A stretch of 13,819 bases of DNA from Holosporales bacterium. Its GTDB lineage: Bacteria > Pseudomonadota > Alphaproteobacteria > BNTO01. The stretch covers positions 1 to 13,819 of the forward strand of contig JAIRNW010000012.1 of NCBI GenBank assembly GCA_031257795.1, written 5' to 3'. Both the position numbers and the translations under genes were made by a program. The notes under the pieces were generated by a model. The model did not search any database and had not been told where the DNA came from. It worked only from the letters and a program-made list of their open reading frames with translations. This document shows positions 6,295-13,515 of the stretch, piece after piece (within the stretch, counting starts at the first letter, position 1; the number at the start of each line of letters is the position of its first letter).

Positions 6295-7920
6295 ATGCGA
6301 CGCGATGTATCTACTGACGCCAATTCTTTCGGTGACTTAGAACCCGTTGACATAAGATTTAAATTGGACCTCTTTCCAGACTCTTCAAAATCAGTTTTTG
6401 GGGACGTCGATCCGGTGCTCGAATGCTCACGTACATCTAAGTACGCTCCGCTTCTGTGCTCCGTGTCTCCTTCCCAAAATTCTGATTTTGAAGGTTTCGA
6501 AAGAGGCCCAATGAGTTTAAGGCGCCAATTGGCACTGGACGAAGCAACTGAGGTTGGAACAGAGGGGAGCTGCATCAGCGCGGAAGTTGGAGGCTGGCTC
6601 GCGCTGCCGACCTACAAAAACAACGACATCGCGTATTGGTTTGTGAATGGGCGCTGCGTCAAAGATCGCATGCTCAGCTCGGCGGTGCGCGTGGCCTACC
6701 AAGACGTGACGATCCCGGGGGAGCTCCCGCCGTTCGTCCTGTTCCTGAATGTCGCCGCGCAAGAGGTGGATGTGAACGTGCACCCGACTAAAACGGAAGT
6801 GAGGTTTCGGAGACCGGCGGAAATCCGCTCGTTCGTAATACGCGCCATAAAGGTGAAGCTCGCGGGGATGTCGAGAAGAACGCCGCTTGGATTATCGGAC
6901 AAAATGTTCACAGACATGAGTTGGGATTCCACGTTGCGTGGGGGACACTTCCCGCATGTTTATGACGAAGTGTACGCGATCGGAGAAGAGCCTACAGCAG
7001 AATCTTCAAAATCATTTGAGATATCGTGTAAGGAAGATATCTGGTTAAAGAATGATAAAGGAAACGATTTTTCCCAACAAACTTCGCACAACGACTCGCA
7101 ACTTCCAAGACGCGATTTTGCTTTTGACGCCGGAAACTTGGCGCTAAAAGAAAACGGCAGTTTGCCGCATGAATTCGCATACCAAGAAGATGGGCCTTTG
7201 CCGCATGAATTTGCATATCCGGACGATTTAAATTTAGGCATCGCGAAGGCGCAGCTCTTTTCGAGCTATATCATTTCGCAAAATGCAGATTCGATTTTCT
7301 TGGTAGACCAGCACGCCGCGCACGAGCGCATCGTTTTTGAATCGATAAAAAATGAGGTGTTCATTGATGAGGAGGGAAATATCGTTTCCAGCCTACCTGT
7401 TCAAAAACTGCTTTTCCCAGAGAGGATTCAGCTGGCAAATGTTGGGCTTTTTCAGGAATATTTGCCATATTTGAGGAAGATGGGATTTGGGCTCGCGATA
7501 ATAGATCCAATGCCCAGATCGTCGAAGGAGGCGAAAGCTAGACAAGATGAGGGAATTGCTTCAGAGCACCAAGAATGCGCGGATTTATTTTCCTTAGAGA
7601 TACAAGAGGTCCCGCAAATACTGAGCGAGGCGAATGTTGTAGCGCTGCTTGTGCGTTTGGTGAACGAACTGAAGGACGACGAGATCGGCGAATCTTTTTT
7701 GCGGAAGGTGCATAAAATTTTTGCAGACTATGCTTGTCATAACAGCGTGCGGGCCAATCACGAGCTATCGTACGACGAAATGAACGCGGTGCTGCGCCTA
7801 ATGGAAACAACGGAGAGGGGCGGGCAGTGCAATCACGGCCGTCCGTCTTATGTCAAAATAACGAAACAGCGCATTGACAATGCCTTTGGACGTATGCACC
7901 AAGCCACAAAAAGTTTGTGA
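6295..7920 (+). CDS. mutL: MutL lacking the ATPase domain (transducer plus endonuclease domain)
   Basis: A mismatch-repair MutL homologue of 541 aa (469 aa if started at the ATG at 6511, which has AAGAGG four nt upstream). From about residue 93 it matches the MutL transducer domain: WFVNGRCVKDR, then EVDVNVHPTKTEVRF, which keeps the lysine that normally contacts ATP. After a poorly conserved linker (190-310) comes the C-terminal dimerisation/endonuclease domain with DQHAAHERIVFE (motif DQHA-x2-E-x4-E), ACHNSVRA and CNHGRPSYV, so the metal-dependent nicking site looks intact. The N-terminal GHKL ATPase of about 200 residues, with its GELVENSLDA-type motifs, is absent from the frame and from the DNA upstream. 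Residues 1-72 have no MutL similarity and include repeat R2. The stop codon lies in the left arm of repeat R3. Confidence 0.85.
   Translation: MRRDVSTDANSFGDLEPVDIRFKLDLFPDSSKSVFGDVDPVLECSRTSKYAPLLCSVSPSQNSDFEGFERGPMSLRRQLALDEATEVGTEGSCISAEVGGWLALPTYKNNDIAYWFVNGRCVKDRMLSSAVRVAYQDVTIPGELPPFVLFLNVAAQEVDVNVHPTKTEVRFRRPAEIRSFVIRAIKVKLAGMSRRTPLGLSDKMFTDMSWDSTLRGGHFPHVYDEVYAIGEEPTAESSKSFEISCKEDIWLKNDKGNDFSQQTSHNDSQLPRRDFAFDAGNLALKENGSLPHEFAYQEDGPLPHEFAYPDDLNLGIAKAQLFSSYIISQNADSIFLVDQHAAHERIVFESIKNEVFIDEEGNIVSSLPVQKLLFPERIQLANVGLFQEYLPYLRKMGFGLAIIDPMPRSSKEAKARQDEGIASEHQECADLFSLEIQEVPQILSEANVVALLVRLVNELKDDEIGESFLRKVHKIFADYACHNSVRANHELSYDEMNAVLRLMETTERGGQCNHGRPSYVKITKQRIDNAFGRMHQATKSL
6383..6493 (+). 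repeat. Hairpin-armed dispersed repeat R2, inside the mutL frame
   Basis: The 111-bp copy (37 codons) keeps the reading frame open. The left arm begins cttcaaaatcag and ends in a T/G run; the reverse complement of the right arm begins cttcaaaatcag and ends ttttggg. The core has gtcgatccggtgctcgaa, gtacatctaagtac and ccgtgtctcc. A separate repeat-like fragment, caattctttcggtgac, lies at 6321-6336. If translation starts at 6511 the element is 5' leader, not coding. Confidence 0.85.
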
Positions 7921-8018
7921 GTTCGTTGCTTCGATGCTCGGTTCGAGCAGTGCGTTAAGTACAGCTCTTCGCCTGTGCTTCGAGGCGCCTGCTCACAACT
8001 CTTTTTGTGGCTGGGTGC
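7896..8018 (+). repeat. Hairpin-armed dispersed repeat R3, at the mutL 3' end
   Basis: A 123-bp copy whose left arm (agccacaaaaagtttgtgag) pairs with the right arm, whose reverse complement is agccacaaaaagagttgtga. The left arm codes for the last residues and stop of mutL. The core contains gagcagtgcgttaagtacag and ctcttcgcctgtgcttcg. A further arm-like fragment, aaagtttgtgggtttt, follows at 8030-8045. Confidence 0.9.
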
Positions 8019-8061
8019 GCCTAAAAGGAAAGTTTGTGGGTTTTAATTTTTTAGATCTACT

Positions 8062-8709
8062 GTGATCGTTACAATAAATCAGCTAAAAGAGATGTGTCAG
8101 AATTCCTGCAGACTGCTCGGCATCGACTGGGGAGAGGAGCGCATTGGGCTTGCGATTTCAGACAAAGGCGGCTTAATCGCCTCTCCGCTTAGAACCATCG
8201 CGCGCACCAAAAGTCAAAAAAAATACCGCCACTTAGCCTTTGCTGCTGATAAGCGTGCTCTTGTGCAGAATACTGCGTTGTTTTGGGAAGAAGAAACGCA
8301 AAAACCTTGGCGAGTAGGCTCCGAATCCCGCAAGGCACTAGAGATAAAGAAAGATAATTCGGACCCATTTTTCTCGCTCGCTATAAGTGAAATTATAGAA
8401 ACTATCGAAGCAGAAGGCGTTGTGGGGCTGGTGATCGGACTCCCTCTAAATATGGATGGCTCTCGCGGTTTTCAAGCGGAAAGAGTGATGTCTTTTGCCC
8501 GAGCTCTTAGCGACAAAACTTCCGTTCCAATTCTGTTCGCTGACGAGCGATTGTCGAGCCAAGCTGTGGAGCGTGCCCTACAAACTGATTCACCCACCTC
8601 CCACAACCATAAAAAAGATCGAGAGCAGGATACGAAACGACAATTGGATCACGTGGCAGCGGCTTTTGTTTTACAAGGAGTGCTAGACGCTATAGCCAAC
8701 CACAACTGA
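8062..8709 (+). CDS. ruvX: RuvX/YqgF Holliday-junction resolvase-like protein with internal insertion
   Basis: A 215-aa RNase H-fold protein of the YqgF/RuvX family, involved in 16S rRNA 5' processing and proposed as a Holliday-junction resolvase. Family motifs are present: LLGIDWGEERIGLAISD (residues 18-34) with the first catalytic Asp, VIGLPLNMDGSRG (123-135), ADERLSSQAVE (153-163) and LDHVAAAFVLQG (194-205). Usual length is 140-160 aa; the surplus is mainly an unrecognised charged insertion of about 50 residues (about 48-105) after SPLRTI, plus a His/Lys-rich loop near 175-190. The start is GTG 8062; the ATG at 8092 would remove ten residues and still keep the domain. It follows mutL by 141 bp, mostly repeat R3. 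The codons of its C-terminal ANHN and its stop lie in the left arm of repeat R4. Confidence 0.9.
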   Translation: MIVTINQLKEMCQNSCRLLGIDWGEERIGLAISDKGGLIASPLRTIARTKSQKKYRHLAFAADKRALVQNTALFWEEETQKPWRVGSESRKALEIKKDNSDPFFSLAISEIIETIEAEGVVGLVIGLPLNMDGSRGFQAERVMSFARALSDKTSVPILFADERLSSQAVERALQTDSPTSHNHKKDREQDTKRQLDHVAAAFVLQGVLDAIANHN

Positions 8710-8874
8710 ACTGTGGGTTCGTCGATCCGTTTCGGCAGGAGCAGTACGTATCCGCAGCTCTTCGCCTGTGCTACGTGTCTCCTGCCAACAATTCTTTCGA
8801 TGACTGGGTATACCATAAGTACGCTGCGCTTCTGCTCTCCGTGTCTCCTGCCCACAATTCAGTTGTGATTGGGC
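8695..8874 (+). repeat. Composite hairpin-armed dispersed repeat R4
   Basis: A 180-bp copy. The outer arms cacaactgaactgtggg and (reverse-complemented) cacaactgaattgtggg match with one change, although this sequence differs from the arms of other copies. The 3' half of the core occurs twice in tandem (about 8745-8807 and 8808-8860): each has a cgtgtctcctgcc followed by a right-arm-like sequence. Only the outer right arm pairs with the left arm. Confidence 0.85.
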
Positions 8875-9041
8875 ATATGCTGCTTACAGGAGTGCAAAAA
8901 GAGCCGGAAGCAGAAGATTTGCAGCGTTGGAATAAAGATTGGTGCGTCAAGTGCCGACAATTTTAATTGTACGTTTTACGAAACAGATCTATCATGCATG
9001 CATGTCTTGCTGTGGCTGTTAGCGCTAGTAGAGTAGTGTTC
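8875..9041. other. Spacer between repeats R4 and R5, nothing recognised
   Basis: A 167-bp stretch between two repeat elements upstream of rne. A short + strand frame (8775-8966) runs out of R4 into this spacer and ends at TAA, but its start lies inside the repeat and it resembles no family. The 3-bp unit in atgcatgcatg near 8993-9003 is a local palindrome. No tRNA or other RNA gene is seen. Confidence 0.4.
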
Positions 9042-9169
9042 TATCCCCAGCCCCCCAAAAGAATTGATGGCAGTAGCATCGAAGCGCAGGCGCGGAGCTG
9101 TACTTGGCGTACCGCTCAAGCCGAGCACCGAAGCAACGAACCCACCAACTTTTTGTGACTGAGTGTATA
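9042..9169 (-). repeat. Hairpin-armed dispersed repeat R5 (reverse orientation)
   Basis: Read on the - strand it follows the family consensus: agtcacaaaaagttggtggg, ttcgttgcttcggtgctcgg, gagcggtacgccaagtacag and ctgccatcaattcttttgg. The arms match imperfectly. The GAGC...GTAC...GTAC...GCTC inner hairpin is clear. The element ends a few bases before the Shine-Dalgarno of rne, so it forms most of the immediate rne leader. Confidence 0.85.
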
Positions 9170-9176
9170 CGGAGAA

Positions 9177-11618
9177 ATGTATTGTATGTCGAAAAAAATA
9201 CTAATCACAACTCAGGACCCGAATGAAAATAGAGTAGCCGTTATCGAAGACGGGGTGCTAGTTGATTTTGATTCTGAGAATGTTGTTCAAAAACCACTGC
9301 GCGGGAACGTTTACCTGGCGCGAGTCGTTCGCGTAGAACCCTCACTGCAGGCAGTGTTTGTGGAATATAGCGAGGGGAAATATGGTTTCCTTCCCTTCTC
9401 AGAAATCCACTCAAGCTACTACAGGATCCCCGTCGACGACCGAAGCGGCGAAAACAACGATGCGGCCGACGAGGCGGAGGCGGAGTTAGAAGCTACTCCC
9501 CCCGTTTCCGCTGAGCCTCCTTCTGCAAAAAAGGAGGAATTCCATTACGATGATGGCGTCATGGCGTATCCCTCGTCGGTTTACGTTGAGCCTGAAATTT
9601 TTGGCGTGACCAATGCTGAGCACACCCCTCCTCCTGCAAAGAAAAAGCGCAAGAGAAGATATAATGTGCAAGAGGTCATCCACAATAAGCAGGTTTTGCT
9701 TATACAAGTGATAAAAGATGAGCGGGGCAGCAAGGGGGCGGCCGTCACAACGTACTTGTCTCTTGTAGGGCAATATTGCATTTTGATGCCCAACGCCGGT
9801 GACAGAGGCGGCGGGATCTCTAAGCGCATACACAACGACGACGATCGCAAGCGCCTGAAGGACATTGTTGGGGACCTCGGGATTCCAGACAAAATGTCCG
9901 TCATAATACGCACGGCCGGCCAAGAGAGAAACAAGAAGGAAATTAAGCGCGATTACGAGCATTTGCTGCAAATTTGGGACGAGATTCGCAAGAAAACGCT
10001 CGAATCCTCGGCGCCGCAGCTGATCCACGAGGAAGCGGATTTTCTGAAGCGCGTTGTTCGCGATTTTTACAAAAAAGAAATTGATGAAATAATTGTTGAT
10101 ACAAAAAGCGCGTACAAAAAAATGCGCGATTTTATGAAGCACCTTTCCACTAGTAGCTTGAAAAAAGTGAAGCTTTACGAGGAAGAATTGGTGTCTTTAT
10201 TTAATTTTTATAATGTGGAGCGCCAGATTTTGAATATGGTGAGCCCGCGCGTTGAGCTGCAGTCTGGCGGGTCTATCGTGATCGGGCAAACGGAGGCTTT
10301 GGTCGCGATCGACGTTAATTCCGGGCGCGCCACGAAAGAGCGCCACATAGACACAACGGCCCTCAAAACTAATCTGGAGGCGGCGAAGGAGATCGCGCGC
10401 CAGCTGAGGTTGCGGGATTTGTCTGGCCTGATCGTTATTGATTTTATAGACATGAGCGATCCTAAGCATATCTACCAGGTCGAGCGCGTGTTCAGGCAGG
10501 AAACGGCGAACGACCACGCGAAAATACAAATTGCGAATATAGGGCAATTTGGACTGCTGGAGATGTCTAGGCAGCGGCTGAGGGCGAGCGTTATGGAGAC
10601 TTACGGGGAGGTTTGCCAGCATTGTCAGGGGCGCGGAGTTACTTACTCGAAAAGGTATTTTGTTTCAACTATTTTGCATTTTCTAGAACAAACGGCGTTT
10701 GAGAACAAAGGAAAGCAGCTGGTTGTTTATACCTCTAACTTTATTTGTCATGAGTTACTAAACTGTAAGCGCAAGGAGCTGCTGGATATAGAGCAAAAAA
10801 GCAAGTGCTCAATCAATGTGAAGACGGATGATAACCTGGAGCCGCTTGGGTTTACTATAGATAGCGGCAATGGGACGCCGTTTCGTTTTTCGCTTGGGCA
10901 GGGGGAGAGCGCGGAAGGAAATAAACATGGGCATGGCGCTTTTAAGCCGGCTTGGAAGGGGGATAGGAAGCATGCAGGCGGCGCAATAGAAGACGGGACA
11001 AGTAAAAATAGGGCGAATGTAAGGAAGAGAAAGAAGGACGAAATAAAAGTTCCGAGTAGCGCGGAGGTGGCTGAGTCTTGCGATGTGCCTGTATCTGATG
11101 AGCCAAAGCAGCCCACTTCTGGAGTTAGTGCTGAGGCTAGGGTAGCGGTTGAGAATTCGAAAAATGCTGGCGCCAACGGAGCCAAGCAAACTCGTCCGCT
11201 CACCGATTCTGAGGGGCCACGAAAGCCGCGCATTAGAACGAGGTCCAAAAAGAATGGCAATGGATCTAATGATGGTAAGGCTGGCGGAGGAGAGGACGGA
11301 GTGAAAGGGCATGGAGCAGGAGAGGACAGGGCAAAGGAGTCTGGAGTAGAGTATAGGGCGAAAGGGCAGGGCGCCGCTGCTGTGCATCCAGAAAATGGTG
11401 TAAATTATGGGCAAAAAGCCTCTGTTGCTGAAATTTTATCGGCGAGCCACTGGGAGCATGAAAAAGGCGCCACCGCTGCACAACAGAATGAAAAAGTTGC
11501 TACCGTGGCGCAGCAAGTTGAAGCAAAACACAGAAAATCGCGCAATTTGCTGAGGCGGAGGTTTGGTTTCCTGCGGCGGAATTCTGTTTCGCACAATTTA
11601 TTGCAAGGTAAGAAATAA
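9177..11618 (+). CDS. rne: Ribonuclease E/G
   Basis: An essential endoribonuclease for mRNA decay and rRNA/tRNA processing, cytoplasmic or membrane-associated. The 813-aa frame begins MYCMSKK; the ATG at 9186 (MSKKILI) fits the family's start better, with GGAG 11 nt upstream. The S1 domain is split by a charged insertion (about residues 88-165), as usual in alphaproteobacteria, and resumes at VQEVIHNKQVLLIQVIKDE. The RNase H-like and DNase I-like regions follow, with AIDVNSG (Asp 379) and VIDFIDM (Asp 425), equivalent to catalytic D303 and D346 of E. coli. CQHCQGRG (480-487) is the Zn-link. After about residue 570 comes a disordered, Lys/Gly/Ala/Glu-rich tail, typical of the degradosome scaffold, ending in a basic stretch (NLLRRRFGFLRR). 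Repeats R5 and R6 flank it in the same orientation. Confidence 0.95.
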   Translation: MYCMSKKILITTQDPNENRVAVIEDGVLVDFDSENVVQKPLRGNVYLARVVRVEPSLQAVFVEYSEGKYGFLPFSEIHSSYYRIPVDDRSGENNDAADEAEAELEATPPVSAEPPSAKKEEFHYDDGVMAYPSSVYVEPEIFGVTNAEHTPPPAKKKRKRRYNVQEVIHNKQVLLIQVIKDERGSKGAAVTTYLSLVGQYCILMPNAGDRGGGISKRIHNDDDRKRLKDIVGDLGIPDKMSVIIRTAGQERNKKEIKRDYEHLLQIWDEIRKKTLESSAPQLIHEEADFLKRVVRDFYKKEIDEIIVDTKSAYKKMRDFMKHLSTSSLKKVKLYEEELVSLFNFYNVERQILNMVSPRVELQSGGSIVIGQTEALVAIDVNSGRATKERHIDTTALKTNLEAAKEIARQLRLRDLSGLIVIDFIDMSDPKHIYQVERVFRQETANDHAKIQIANIGQFGLLEMSRQRLRASVMETYGEVCQHCQGRGVTYSKRYFVSTILHFLEQTAFENKGKQLVVYTSNFICHELLNCKRKELLDIEQKSKCSINVKTDDNLEPLGFTIDSGNGTPFRFSLGQGESAEGNKHGHGAFKPAWKGDRKHAGGAIEDGTSKNRANVRKRKKDEIKVPSSAEVAESCDVPVSDEPKQPTSGVSAEARVAVENSKNAGANGAKQTRPLTDSEGPRKPRIRTRSKKNGNGSNDGKAGGGEDGVKGHGAGEDRAKESGVEYRAKGQGAAAVHPENGVNYGQKASVAEILSASHWEHEKGATAAQQNEKVATVAQQVEAKHRKSRNLLRRRFGFLRRNSVSHNLLQGKK

Positions 11619-11639
11619 GCCGCAAGTTTTTTGTGACTG

Positions 11640-11760
11640 ATATCCCCAGTCACCAAAAGAATTGATGGCAGGAGTTTCGAAGCGCAAGGCTGTACTAGAC
11701 GTACTGCTCAAGCCGAGCATCGACGCGACGAACCAGCAAACTTTCGGGGGCTTGGTATAT
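11640..11760 (-). repeat. Hairpin-armed dispersed repeat R6 (reverse orientation)
   Basis: A 121-bp copy 22 bp after the rne stop. On the - strand: cccccgaaagtttgctggtt, cgtcgatgctcggcttgagc, agtacgtctagtac and ctgccatcaattcttttgg. The arms pair imperfectly over about 29 nt, starting atat at both ends. An extra small hairpin (gtgact ... agtcac, 11633-11653) overlaps its outer edge. Confidence 0.85.
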
Positions 11761-11850
11761 ATTTGTGAAAATTTGAGATTATTGATACCATTAAACAGTG
11801 ATAAAAATTAAATCTATGTTTTGTTAAATTTTCTTTAGTGGGGAAATACC
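11761..11850 (+). promoter_or_regulatory. AT-rich leader of the Hcp-like gene
   Basis: A markedly AT-rich 90 bp between R6 and the next start codon. It holds TTGATA at 11782-11787 but no -10 at proper spacing, and GGGG seven nt before the ATG as the ribosome site. A promoter is expected here, but no single pair is convincing. Confidence 0.3.
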
Positions 11851-12474
11851 ATGACAGCAAGAAACACCGATTCTTCTGATTCAAATCCGTTTTGCATATT
11901 TTACCCGGTTCAACTTGAAAACGGTAATGTGATTATGGTTCCAGGGGTTCCTTTTGATAAAAATGGTGGAACTAAAACCTCCGATTGGATGGTGAATATT
12001 TCAAATATAGGTTTAATCTCCACGCTCAATGGAGTTGGTGGAGGCGGTAAAAATTTAACAGAGCACGGTCAGGTTTACGGTTGGTTTTGCGAACAAGGAA
12101 TAAATAAAACCCCGAACGCCATAAACAATTTGATAACGGGAGGCCTCATCTGGCACTCCTCTGTAATACTCATATTGCAGAGTGGCCCGCAAGACCCAAC
12201 CTTCATGAAGTATGTTTGCGACGGAACAATAACGCCTCTCATATCTTTGGTGAGAATAGTTTTAACTGGTCAAGGTCCGAAGATTCAGCAGGAGCTGACT
12301 TTTAAGTACTGCACTTGGTGCAAATATTCTTCGCTAGGTGATTTGATTGCGGTAGGATTTGAGCCAGGGTATCGACAGAATAAAATAATCCAAAGGAAAC
12401 ATATTGATGGTTCTGAAGCTGGAAACTCTGTTATCGAGACAAATTACACGGAAAACACCGTGAAGGTTCCATAA
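11851..12474 (+). CDS. Possible Hcp-like (type VI secretion tube) protein
   Basis: A 207-aa soluble protein without a signal peptide, starting at an ATG with a GGGG ribosome site seven nt upstream. Residues 105-150 (from HSSVILILQ through DPTFMKYVCDGTITPLISLVRI to a following strand) resemble the Hcp pattern of a strand, then D-x-x-x-P-x-L-type helix, a Gly, and a strand. The N-terminal third has a Gly-rich loop (GVGGGG at 62-67) and GWFCEQG, which could stand for the Hcp W-x-x-G region. No other secretion genes are in the window. The match is by shape, made by eye. Base composition is more AT-rich than the flanking rne gene. It could equally be an unrelated beta-rich effector or lineage-specific protein. 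Confidence 0.35.
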   Translation: MTARNTDSSDSNPFCIFYPVQLENGNVIMVPGVPFDKNGGTKTSDWMVNISNIGLISTLNGVGGGGKNLTEHGQVYGWFCEQGINKTPNAINNLITGGLIWHSSVILILQSGPQDPTFMKYVCDGTITPLISLVRIVLTGQGPKIQQELTFKYCTWCKYSSLGDLIAVGFEPGYRQNKIIQRKHIDGSEAGNSVIETNYTENTVKVP

Positions 12475-12558
12475 GCCCCGTAAGAGCTTCGGGACAGTAC
12501 GCCGACGTAGCTTCGCCTGCGCTACGTGTCTCCCCATCAAATCTTTCTGTGATTTGGG
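12473..12558 (+). repeat. Short dispersed repeat R7 between convergent genes
   Basis: An 86-bp reduced copy lying between the stops of the Hcp-like gene and the Sel1 gene. It keeps gacagtacgcc, an inner perfect hairpin ACGTAGC (12505-12511) with GCTACGT (12521-12527), gtgtctcc and a right-arm-like atcaaatctttctgtga. The left arm pairs poorly. It could serve both genes as a transcript end. Confidence 0.65.
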
Positions 12559-12560
12559 AT

Positions 12561-13484
12561 TCAATATTTCCTTGTATCTGCGTCTTGTATTTTTGCCTTC
12601 AGTTTTTCTGATTTCTGCGCATACTCCGCCCACTCTTTTAGGCTGAGCATTATTGTTTCCCCAAAAGCGGCAAGTTTCCTCGCCTTTTTGAAATATTTCG
12701 CGCCCTCGAATGGGTTCCCCTGTGCAGAATACCAACAGGCAACTTCGAAAGCGGCTTTCGCAAGTTTTTTCGCGGCTGCAATTTTGAGTTGATATGCCGC
12801 CGACAAAACCTTGTTTTTCAGCTGCTTATCGTGAGTCTTTTGGGCTTCCATCTCCAATAATTTCGCCACGATATACTGGCACTCAGGATCTCCGTTCTCC
12901 GCCCCTTTTTTGTAGAGCTCCTCCGCTTTGGCAAGGTCCATTTCAACCAGCTCTCCCTTCTCAAAAAGCGAGGCCAGCATGCGTATTGCTTTTGGGTGTT
13001 TCTGAGAATACGCCATCTCAAGCATCTGCATTGCTTCTTTGATGTTGTTGTCTTTCAAATATATTTTGGCCAGCTTATACGCAGCATCAGCATTCCCCTT
13101 TTTTACTTCCTCTGTTAGCCTCTTGATTTTTTTTTCTTTGACGGGGTCGACGTTGTCAAATTGGTTGGATTGTGGGCGGCTCTGCGAATTAGCAGTCACT
13201 CCATTAACAAGCGCGGATGCGGCCTTATAGCAGATGTCGGCTTGATCTTGGCGGCCGTTTTTTTTGTGATCATCTCCCATGAAAATCAGGTTTTTAGCGA
13301 GTTCGCCCACTTGGCTTTCTTCTGTTTTGTTCCCGTTATTGTTGTTTTTAGTTGATGAAAGTGTGCTCGGTTCTACTTTAGTTGCAATTGCATTACAATT
13401 CCCAGTAGTGTGACTATACACCAGGCTCAGTGCGCAAAATGCCACTTTCCAAGCTGCTCTCAGTTTCGTTTTTTTCTGCACCAT
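12561..13484 (-). CDS. Secreted Sel1/TPR-repeat protein
   Basis: A 307-aa protein with a signal peptide (MVQKKTKLRAAWKVAFCALS, then residues to about 32). A low-complexity Asn/Thr/Ser linker (35-57) is followed by alpha-helical repeats. Residues 127-275 carry Sel1-like units: GNADAAYKLAKIYL, HPKAIRMLASLFEKGE, AEELYKKGAENGDPECQYIV and AAFEVACWYSAQGNPFEGA. Sel1 repeats mediate protein-protein contacts and are frequent in exported proteins of intracellular bacteria (family knowledge). The start is secure: GAGGAGG lies four nt before the ATG. The leader includes repeat R8, and CtrA boxes lie 140-176 bp upstream of the start, so cell-cycle control is possible. Confidence 0.85.
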   Translation of the reverse strand: MVQKKTKLRAAWKVAFCALSLVYSHTTGNCNAIATKVEPSTLSSTKNNNNGNKTEESQVGELAKNLIFMGDDHKKNGRQDQADICYKAASALVNGVTANSQSRPQSNQFDNVDPVKEKKIKRLTEEVKKGNADAAYKLAKIYLKDNNIKEAMQMLEMAYSQKHPKAIRMLASLFEKGELVEMDLAKAEELYKKGAENGDPECQYIVAKLLEMEAQKTHDKQLKNKVLSAAYQLKIAAAKKLAKAAFEVACWYSAQGNPFEGAKYFKKARKLAAFGETIMLSLKEWAEYAQKSEKLKAKIQDADTRKY

Positions 13485-13515
13485 ATAACCTCCTCACAAC
13501 GGGTTCTCAGTTCTT

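Noticed and set aside
7896..8874. R3 and R4 as classical intrinsic terminators
   Set aside because: The arms form stems, but the loop is the whole 70-130 nt core and no U-run follows the right arm.
8775..8966. A 63-codon + strand frame between ruvX and rne
   Set aside because: Its start and first half lie inside repeat R4, and the remainder matches no family. It is better explained as repeat read-through.
9486..10142. A 218-codon - strand open frame within rne
   Set aside because: It lies fully inside the catalytic part of RNase E, which is unambiguous. It is a shadow of biased codon use.
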